Assembly (NCBI RefSeq): GCF_900104175.1
Contig: NZ_FNIX01000003.1
Span: forward strand, 636,598 to 700,597
DNA: 64,000 nt
Origin: Lentzea jiangxiensis
Lineage (GTDB): Bacteria; Actinomycetota; Actinomycetes; Mycobacteriales; Pseudonocardiaceae
Direction: 5' to 3'
Positions within the stretch are counted from its first letter, which is position 1; every line of letters starts with the position of its first letter. The translations under genes were made by a program, and so were the position numbers. The notes below the pieces were generated by a model. That model had not been told where the DNA came from. It made no database searches and saw only the letters and a program-made list of their open reading frames with translations. Positions 25,373 through 33,600 of the stretch are shown here, one piece after another.

Positions 25373-28300
25373 TCACCGCGCCGCTGCCGTGGCGAGGTAG
25401 CGGCTCAGGGCCGCCGGCGTGGGATGCGTCCAGAGGATGCCCGCGGGCAGCTCGACTCCGGTGCCCTGCTGCAGCTTGCCCCGGATGGCGATGCCCATGA
25501 CCGAGTCGAGGCCGATGTCCGAGAACGGCCGTTCGGCTTCGATCCGGTTCTCCGGCACACCGGTCTCGGCCGCCACCACGCTCCGGATCACGGCCATCGC
25601 CGCGTCGAACACCTCGTCCGCGGGCAGATCGCGCAGGAGGGTGATCGACTCGGCCGCCGATCCTTCGCGCGACCCGCCGTTCTGGGGATCGCGGACGTGT
25701 TCGAACAGCGCGCGACGTCCTCCCGGCGGTGGCGTGGTCGGCCTGACGACCAGCGCGTAGCCGTCATCCGTGGTGTGCAGGCAGTTCCAGACGCGCAGCG
25801 CCTCGGACGGGGTGATGTCCCCGAAGCCCTGGGCCTCCATGCTCTGCATTCCGTCGGCGCTGAGCTTGCCCATGCCGGTGTCGCGCCAGACCGTCCAGGC
25901 GATCGAGGTGGTGTTGCCTCCTCGGTGCCTGCGATGTGCGGCCAGGCCGTCCAGGAACGAGTTGGCCGCGGCGTAGGCGGTGCAGCCGGGCAGCACGACC
26001 AGCGGTGCGGTGGAGGAGAACAGCACCATCTCGTCGATGCTTCCCGGCGGGAACAGCTCGTCCAGCACCAACGCACCCAGCACCTTGGCGTGCAGCGTTT
26101 CCCGGATCGACTCCTCGTCCAGGTCGTCCACCAGGCGGCCGTGCACGGCTCCGGCCGTGTGGACCACGCCCCGGATGGGCGGCATGCGCAGGAAGTCGGG
26201 CGTCAGCACCGCTCGTGCGGCGTCGGCGTCGGTCACGTCGAGGGCGAGCGGGAGGACGTTCACCCCCTGGCTCTCGAGCTCCTCGACGACGCCGATGGCG
26301 CGCCGGGTCGCGTCGTCGTGCTGCTCGGTCCAGGTGGACCGCGGCGGCAGTCCGCGCCGGCTGGTCAGGACCAGCCGGCGGGCACCCCGTGAGGAGAGGT
26401 GCCGCGCCGCCTCCAGCCCGAGTGCTCCCAGACCGCCGGTCACCACGTAGGTCGCGTCGGGCCGCAGGGGCACCGGCGGGGTCTGGCCGCGGTCCGGGCG
26501 GGGAACGACGCGACCGGCGAGCAGTGCACCGTTCCGGATGACCAGCCAGTCCTCGGCAGGAGGATCGTTGAGGACTCGCGCCACCAGTTCGAACGCGGCG
26601 TCGTCGTCACCTTCCTCCAGATCGAGCACGCCCCCGCGCAGCTCCGGGTGTTCGGAGGCGATCACCCGTGCGGCTCCCCACAGGGGCCGGTGCGTGAGAC
26701 CGGAGGGGGTGTCGCAGGCCAGGGCGTCCTGGGTGAGGGCCCACAACCTGGTTCCCGGCCGGTCGGCCGCGACCGCGGACCGCGTCACGTCGGCGAGATC
26801 GGTCAGGTGGCGGACGGTGGCGTCGTACTCGTGTCCCGATCCGGAGTACGGGGCCACGTACACCACGTGATGCGGCCCGTCGCCCACGGGCAGCGAGATG
26901 TCCTGTGCTGCTTTGACGAGCGTGCACGGCAGACCGGCCCGCACGAGGTGTTTCGCGAGCCGTTCCGCGGTCATCGAGAGTTCGGGCGAGACCAGGGTGA
27001 CCGTGGCCGCGGGTGTCTCGACGGCCGGGACCTCCAGCGGCTGCCAGGAAAGCCCGTGCAGGAACGTCCTGGGGTCGGTGATCAACGTCTGGTCCGCGTC
27101 GAGAACGCCGAACCGGAGGCCGGTGACCCTGGCGGAGGACTGCCCGTCGGTCCCCCGCAGGTCCAGGTCGATGGTGTCGGTGGTGCCGCTGCGCAGGCGT
27201 GCGACCAGGTGGACCGAGGACGGAGCGGGACCGGTCCACTCGACCGACTCGATGGAAGCGGGCATGCGGTAGATGCCCTGCCGGGCCAGCGGGAGCGAGG
27301 ACAGCGTGGTGGCGGCGTCGAGGACCACCGCCCAGTGGGACGCACGGCCGGGCGTCGACACGGACGCGTGCACCACGTCGTCGTCGTGCCGCAGGTGGTC
27401 CACCTGCCAGTCGAAGGCCAGCCCCGACACTCCCAGCGGCCGGAGCAGCTCGAGCACCTCGTCGGCGCCGGCGGGGAGCATCGGCGGCACCGGGTCTCCG
27501 GCCACCTCGGCCGAGTCCGTGCGCGCCGTGCCCTCACCGCCGCCGCGAGCGGAGGTGTGCGTGGTCCAGGACGTCTCTTCGGACGCCTCCTGCAGGCGGG
27601 AGGAGAGCACCGCCCTGCCGTCCTGGCAGACGACCTGGACGGCGCGGTCCTGCTCGGCCGGCAGTGGTGTGCGCAGGACGATGTCGCGGAGGTGGCGCGG
27701 CTTGTCCGCGTCACCCGTGATCGCGTCGGCGAGCGTGCACAACAGCACGGCAGCGGGAACGATGTCCACGCCGTGCACGGTGTGCGGAGCGTCGTACGGC
27801 CTGTTCTCGGGCGAAAGGGTCGTCTGCCACACAGCGGATGGCGGCACGGTGGCCGCCGTCAGCCGGGAACCGAGCAGGGTGAAGGACTCCGGGTCGTGGC
27901 CTCCCGTCCCCCGGTCCACGGGCGCCTCCGGAAGCCAGTACCGGCTGTGCTGCCACGCCGTGCGCGGCAACGCGATCGCTGCCGAGCGGGGCCAGAGGGC
28001 TCGCCAGTCGACGCGGACTCCGGCGCAGTGCAGCCTGCCCAGCTGTTCGGTGAGCTCCGCGAGCGCCGGCCGCGCGCGACGCAGCGAATGCGCCGCGGTG
28101 ACCGCCGGGACCGACAGCGACTCCGCGATCTGGGCGATGTTGTGGACGACGACGGGGTGCGGTGAGATCTCCAGGAAGTGGCGGTGTCCATCCTGGACCG
28201 CGGCTTCCACGCCCGCCGCGAACCGCACGGGGCGCCTGAGGTTCTGCTGCCAGTAGGCGGCATCCCGTGGCGCGTCGGAACGCGGGTCGTCCAGGATCGT

Positions 28301-30574
28301 GCCGTACAGCCGCAACGACGCCGGGCTGATCGACAGCCCGTGCACCGCGGCGCCGAGGTCGTCGACGAGCTCGTCCATGTGCGAGCTGTGGAAAGCGACG
28401 TCGGAGGCCACTCGGCGGACCACGCGGCCCTCGCCGGCCAGCACGCTCGCGTACTCCTCCACCGCGGCCACGTCGCCCGCCAGCACGGACCAGCCGCGGG
28501 CCGGTTCGATCGCCGCTGTCAGGCCGGACTTGCCCGCGAGCCGTTCTCGCAGCTCGTCGAACGGCACGTCGAGCAGGACCATGGCACCGCGTCCCGCCAC
28601 GGTCTCGAGCAGTGCCGCGCGGCGGCAGGCGAACCGGGCGGCGTCTTCCGCGCTCCACACGCCGGCGGTCACCGCCGCGGCGATCTCGCCCATCGAGTGG
28701 CCGAGTGCCGCCACCGGTTCGACGCCCCAGGACCGCCACACCTCGGCCAGGCCCAGGTGCATGGCGAACAGCGTCGCCTGGATGCGGTCCGTCCGCGTGC
28801 AGTCCCCCTCGTCGATCTCGGTGATCAGCGAGTACCCGGCCTCCTCGCGGAAGACCGGGTCGAGCCGCTCGCACAGGGCCGCGAACGGCTTGCTCGAGCG
28901 GAGCAGCTCGTGTCCCATGCCCGCCCACTGGGAACCGTGCCCGGAGAAGACGAACACCGGTCCGGCGGCCTGCTCGGTGGCCCGTCCGTGCACCACCCCC
29001 GGAACCTTCTCCGTCGCGGACCACGCCCGGAGGCGGTCGGCCGCCTCGGCGCGGTCGGTGGCGACCACGGCGGTCCGCCACGGCAGGTGCGACCTGTGCA
29101 GCGCCAGCGTGGCCGCCACCGCGTCGACGTCCTGCTCCCCCGTCTCCAGCGCGTCCGCGAGCCTGGACGCCGTCGGCGCCAGCGCCTCCTGGGTGGCGGC
29201 GGACAGGACGAGCAGGGACGGCGCGTCGGTGGCGTCCCGCTCCTCGTGAGGTTCCAGCGGGTCGCCTTCGGCCAGGCAGACGTGCGCGATGGTGCCCCCG
29301 TAGCCGAAGCTGGACACCCCGGCGATTTTCGGCTTTCCGGCGACCTCGGGCCAGGCGGTCGGCTCTGCCACCACCTTGACCGACCGCTCCGCCTCGACCG
29401 CGGGATTGACACCGTCCCGCGCTCCCACCGTGGGCGGCAGGACACCGGCACGCATGGCCAGCACCGTCTTGATGATCCCGACCACCCCGGCGCCCGCCTC
29501 GAGGTGCCCCACGTTGCCCTTCACCGATCCGATGAGCAGGGGCGAGTCCGGCGCCCGGCCGGCACCGAGGACGGCCGCGGCCGCGGCCGCCTCCGTCGGA
29601 TCACCGAGAGGGGTACCGGTGCCGTGCGCTTCCAGGTAGTCCACAGCGGACGGATCGATGCCGGCCCCGGCGTACATGGATCGGAGCATCTCCTGCTGTG
29701 CGTCGCCGTTGGGCGCCATGATCCCGTTAGTGCGGCCGTCCTGCCGGACCGCGCTCGCGCGGACGACGGCCAGGACGTTGTTGCCGTCGCGCCGGGCGTG
29801 GTCCAGCCTCTTGAGCACCACGACACCGGCACCCTCGCCCCGCCCGTACCCGTTGGCCGAAGCCGAGAACGGCTTGCTCCTGCCGTCGGCCGACAACGCT
29901 CCCGACGCCCCCAGCGACAGGGTCTGCGCGGGTGCGGCGATCAGGTTCACCCCGCCCGCGATCACGACGTCGCACTCCCCGGACAGCAGCGCCTGCCGTC
30001 CGAAGTGGATCGCCGCGAGCGAGGACGAGCACGCGGAGTCGAGCGCCAGGCTCGGACCGCGCAGGTCGAGGAAGTACGAAACCCGGTTCGCGACGGCGCA
30101 GTAGGCCCCGCCGATGCTGCTCCACGGACCGATCCGTTCGGGATCGTTGAGCAGCATCTGCCCGTACTCACCGCCGCCGACGCCGATCAGCACGGCGGAG
30201 TTGCTGCCGGCGAGCGACAGAGGCGGGATCCCGGCGTGTTCGAGCGCTTCCCACACCACTTCCAGCACGAGGCGCTGTTGCGGGTCCATCAGGACCGCTT
30301 CTCTGGGTGTGACGCCGAAGAACTCCGCGTCGAAGTTCGCGGCGTCCTCCAGGTAGGCGGCGCGGCTGACGGCCCGGTTCACCGCGGCGGCGGCCGCGGG
30401 ACCGTGTGCCGGGTACGACGACCACCGGTCGCGGGGAAGGTCCCCGACCTCACTGCGTGCCGCGATCAAACCGGCCCAGAAGTCCGCCGGTTCGCAGATT
30501 CCACCGGCCAGCCTCATGCCCAAACCCACAACGGCTACGTCGTTGCCGGGGTTGCCAACGTTCAAACGCGTCAT
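25373..30574 (-). CDS. Iterative aromatic-type PKS, KS-AT-DH-KR-ACP
   Basis: 1733 residues from ATG 30574, preceded by GAGGTAG. One module: KS ([31 protein letters not shown]); AT with GHSMGE and VAFHSSHM (malonyl-like); dehydratase-type domain with HTVHGVDIVP (HxxxGxxxxP); KR with VTGGLGALG, VLFSST and YAAAN; and a C-terminal ACP with GLDSVMG. Size and domain order match the bacterial iterative synthases of 6-methylsalicylate and naphthoate units (ChlB1, MdpB, NcsB, AziB). It therefore probably builds an aromatic acid from malonyl-CoA by programmed iteration. No thioesterase is fused; release needs another protein. Whether the product is mono- or bicyclic cannot be read from sequence. Hairpin terminators lie on both sides, suggesting its own transcript. 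Confidence 0.93.
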   Translation of the reverse strand: MTRLNVGNPGNDVAVVGLGMRLAGGICEPADFWAGLIAARSEVGDLPRDRWSSYPAHGPAAAAAVNRAVSRAAYLEDAANFDAEFFGVTPREAVLMDPQQRLVLEVVWEALEHAGIPPLSLAGSNSAVLIGVGGGEYGQMLLNDPERIGPWSSIGGAYCAVANRVSYFLDLRGPSLALDSACSSSLAAIHFGRQALLSGECDVVIAGGVNLIAAPAQTLSLGASGALSADGRSKPFSASANGYGRGEGAGVVVLKRLDHARRDGNNVLAVVRASAVRQDGRTNGIMAPNGDAQQEMLRSMYAGAGIDPSAVDYLEAHGTGTPLGDPTEAAAAAAVLGAGRAPDSPLLIGSVKGNVGHLEAGAGVVGIIKTVLAMRAGVLPPTVGARDGVNPAVEAERSVKVVAEPTAWPEVAGKPKIAGVSSFGYGGTIAHVCLAEGDPLEPHEERDATDAPSLLVLSAATQEALAPTASRLADALETGEQDVDAVAATLALHRSHLPWRTAVVATDRAEAADRLRAWSATEKVPGVVHGRATEQAAGPVFVFSGHGSQWAGMGHELLRSSKPFAALCERLDPVFREEAGYSLITEIDEGDCTRTDRIQATLFAMHLGLAEVWRSWGVEPVAALGHSMGEIAAAVTAGVWSAEDAARFACRRAALLETVAGRGAMVLLDVPFDELRERLAGKSGLTAAIEPARGWSVLAGDVAAVEEYASVLAGEGRVVRRVASDVAFHSSHMDELVDDLGAAVHGLSISPASLRLYGTILDDPRSDAPRDAAYWQQNLRRPVRFAAGVEAAVQDGHRHFLEISPHPVVVHNIAQIAESLSVPAVTAAHSLRRARPALAELTEQLGRLHCAGVRVDWRALWPRSAAIALPRTAWQHSRYWLPEAPVDRGTGGHDPESFTLLGSRLTAATVPPSAVWQTTLSPENRPYDAPHTVHGVDIVPAAVLLCTLADAITGDADKPRHLRDIVLRTPLPAEQDRAVQVVCQDGRAVLSSRLQEASEETSWTTHTSARGGGEGTARTDSAEVAGDPVPPMLPAGADEVLELLRPLGVSGLAFDWQVDHLRHDDDVVHASVSTPGRASHWAVVLDAATTLSSLPLARQGIYRMPASIESVEWTGPAPSSVHLVARLRSGTTDTIDLDLRGTDGQSSARVTGLRFGVLDADQTLITDPRTFLHGLSWQPLEVPAVETPAATVTLVSPELSMTAERLAKHLVRAGLPCTLVKAAQDISLPVGDGPHHVVYVAPYSGSGHEYDATVRHLTDLADVTRSAVAADRPGTRLWALTQDALACDTPSGLTHRPLWGAARVIASEHPELRGGVLDLEEGDDDAAFELVARVLNDPPAEDWLVIRNGALLAGRVVPRPDRGQTPPVPLRPDATYVVTGGLGALGLEAARHLSSRGARRLVLTSRRGLPPRSTWTEQHDDATRRAIGVVEELESQGVNVLPLALDVTDADAARAVLTPDFLRMPPIRGVVHTAGAVHGRLVDDLDEESIRETLHAKVLGALVLDELFPPGSIDEMVLFSSTAPLVVLPGCTAYAAANSFLDGLAAHRRHRGGNTTSIAWTVWRDTGMGKLSADGMQSMEAQGFGDITPSEALRVWNCLHTTDDGYALVVRPTTPPPGGRRALFEHVRDPQNGGSREGSAAESITLLRDLPADEVFDAAMAVIRSVVAAETGVPENRIEAERPFSDIGLDSVMGIAIRGKLQQGTGVELPAGILWTHPTPAALSRYLATAAAR

Positions 30575-30652
30575 TTCTACCTCACAGATTTCGGTCAGGG
30601 CGCCCACTTGTCGCGGAATCTCCCGGCCGGTACCGGGCGATGAGGACGGGCG

Positions 30653-30679
30653 CGGCCCCGACCACGGTGGTCGGGGCCG
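30653..30679. terminator. Hairpin terminator after the ENR-KS-CLF-KR-DH synthase
   Basis: 11-bp stem (30653-30663 with 30669-30679) around a 5-nt loop, 7 nt past the stop codon of the minus-strand gene ending at 30686. It separates this transcript from the iterative PKS at 30574. Confidence 0.8.
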
Positions 30680-30685
30680 TCATGC

Positions 30686-33600
30686 TCAACTGGTGTCGCC
30701 GACGTCGAACGTCTCGCAACCGGAGATGCGGATGAGGACCCGGCCGTCCGCGTTCACCGCCTCCTCGACGTTGGCGTCGTCGACGTGGACGAGCAGGATG
30801 CCGTCCGGGTTGGACTTGCTCACCGCCGCGTCGCTGCCCGTCGTGAAGAACTCGATGCGGTCGATGAAGCGGGGTACCGCGACCAGGTGGACGCCGTTGC
30901 CGTCGGTGCGCAGCAACCGGGTCCGGGCCAGCGCGTCCAGCATCACCGTGGGAACCGGCGGGTTCTCCAGGAGCGCGTGGTCGGCTTCGGTCGCGGGCGG
31001 GACCAGCACCCAGCGGGAACTGGTGCCGTCCGGACCTTCCCTGCCGTCGGCGCTCGCTCGGTAGACCCCGCGCAGGACGACGGCGCTGTCATCGCGGTAG
31101 TAGGGGTCCTCCGACGGCCGGTCGGTGACGACGTTCCTGGCGAGCGGGGGAACCGGAAGGGCGCCCAGCACGACGTCGCACGCGAAGTGCTGGCGGTCCG
31201 CGCGCAGCACGCGGCCACGCCGGTCCACCACGTCGCTGGTGATCCGGACGTGCACGCGATCCGGGCCGTCCGGCCGCGCCGTCACCCGGTAGGGGTTGCC
31301 CGGCCCGGCTTTCGGCGCGACGAACGCCGAGAACCGCAGGTTCTCCAGGGTGCGGACGGGCAAGCCGGGCATCACCGCGGTCGCCGCTTCGGCCGCGATG
31401 GTGGCCAGACCGGTGCCGTGCATGGTCGGTTTGCCGTTCACCGTGTGGTCGACCAGGAATCCCGCGGTGCGCTCGCCGAGGTCCAGCAGCCACTGGGTGG
31501 CGCCGCGCGTGATGCGGTGCGGGGTGCCGAGCATCCACCGGGTGCGTTCCGGCACCGGGTGCACGAAGCCGGGGAACTGCTCGCCGAACGTCGCGCGTTC
31601 CTTCGCGTTGAGGAACGCCACCAGCGGCTGGGCCACCGACGGCGTGCTCAGCTCGGCGGCCAGGTGCCGCACACCCTCGGCCGGGGCGAGCGGAGCCATG
31701 ATCCCCGCTCGTTCGTTGTTGCCCTGCATCAGTTCCGAGCCGCCCATGCCGATCTCCGCCCAGATCGGCCAGATCAGCGTGCGCTCGTCCGCGCCGCGCA
31801 CCAGCGCCGCCTGGCGGGCCGCGCCGTGGAGGAAGTCGTTGCCGGGCGCGTAGTCGGTCTCGCCGGGCAGGCCCACGAGGCCCGCCACCGAGCCGAAGTT
31901 GCACCACTGGGCGGGCTGGGCGGTGCCGAACGCCGCCTTGAGGTTGCGGTACCCGTCGACCTTGACCCCGCGGATGTGCCGCAGCCCGTCGACCGTCAGC
32001 CGGGAGATGTCGCCGCCGTTGTGCAGGCCGGCCCCGTGCACGAGCAGGTCGACGTCCGGGGTGACCTGCCGGATCGTCTCGACGGCCGAGCGGACGGCCT
32101 CGGCGTCGGTGAGGTCGCAGCTCAGGTAGTCGACCGCGTCCTCGCCGCAGAGCGCACGCAGTTCCCGCAGGTTCCGCTGCGACTCACGGGCGTTGAGCAG
32201 GCGGTCGAACCGGGCCATGACCTCTCGCACCGAGGCACCGGGGGTGCGGGCGCGTTCGGACTTGAGGAAGTCCGCCCGCAGTCCGGGGAGCTGCTCGTCG
32301 CCCGCGTACAGCAGGTCCTCCGGCACGTCCTGCAACCGCGACGAGCCCAGCAGCCACAACCGCAACGGCGTTCGAGAGGCGAGCTCCTTGGCGCAGGCCG
32401 CCGTGATCCCCCGCGCGCCGCCGGTGACCACGACCACCGATCCCGGCCGCAGCGGCGACACGTTCGAGCTCAGGTCGAGCGGGGCGGGCACCAGCTTGGT
32501 GCGCAGCCGCACACCGTCGTGGTGGAGCACCGCCGGGTAGCCGCGGTAGCCGGCCACCTCCCGGTTCAGGGTGTCCCAGCCTCCGGTCTCCGAGCTGATC
32601 ACCACGGCCAGCCGCGCCCCGCGGAGGTCCCAGGCGAGGCTGCTGACGATGCCGGTGAACAGGCCGGCGGAGGCGTGCGGGACACCGCTGCGCAGCTCGT
32701 CGACGAGGTGCACGCCGAGCGAGCCACCGGCGTCGATCCGGTCGCGGCAGGACTTCGCCGCGAGGAACAGCGCTTCGTGTGCGCGGAGAGTCCCTTCCGG
32801 AACGGCCTCGCCGGGCGCCGACCCGCCGGTGGAGGCGAAGAGGCGGACGTGGCTGAACCGGCCCGCGCCCGTCGCGGCGTCGGGGAACTGGGCTTCGACC
32901 GGTGTGGTCTCGTCCAGCACGTGGACGTGGGCACCGGACTCGCGCACCTGCGCGGGCACCGACTCCTCGCATCCGGGCTGCACGACGACGAGCCAGTCCG
33001 GCCCCGGAGCGGTGGTCCACTCGGCGTCGGAAGCGGGTTCCTCGACGTAGGTGCAGACGTAGCGCTCGTTGCGCGGCGCCGACCGGGCGGGCCGGTGTGG
33101 TGTCAGCACGATCCCGGGCGCCGAAGGGCCGGCAGCGATCACGCGGGGGCTCTCCCCCAGCCGGGCGAGCTCGCCGATGAGGTCGCACGCGCCGTTGGCG
33201 CCGAGGTAGTCCAGCGGCCGTGGGGCTTGGGCTCCGGCGCTGCCGGTGGCGACCGAGACCTGGCAGAGCACGGGCCACCCGGCGGCCGCCGCGGTGCTCT
33301 CCCGCGCCAGGGCGAACAGGAAGGCGCCTTCGCCGAGTGGACCGCGACCGAGCAGGGTGCGCAGTTCGTCGGTGCTGTTGCCGTTGAGGCTGAGCACCAG
33401 CGCCAGGTCGAGCGCTCCACCGCGGAGGTGCCGCACCGCCGTCTGGACCGCGTGCGCGGTGGCGTCCGGTCCGGCGTCGGCGAGCTGCACCGCACCGTTG
33501 AGGTTGTGGCGGTTGGCGATGCGCGAAGCGATGACGTTGCCCATCAGACCGGGCTGCGTGTCCGGGGTGCTCGCGGCGGTTCCCGCCCGCACCGCGCGGC

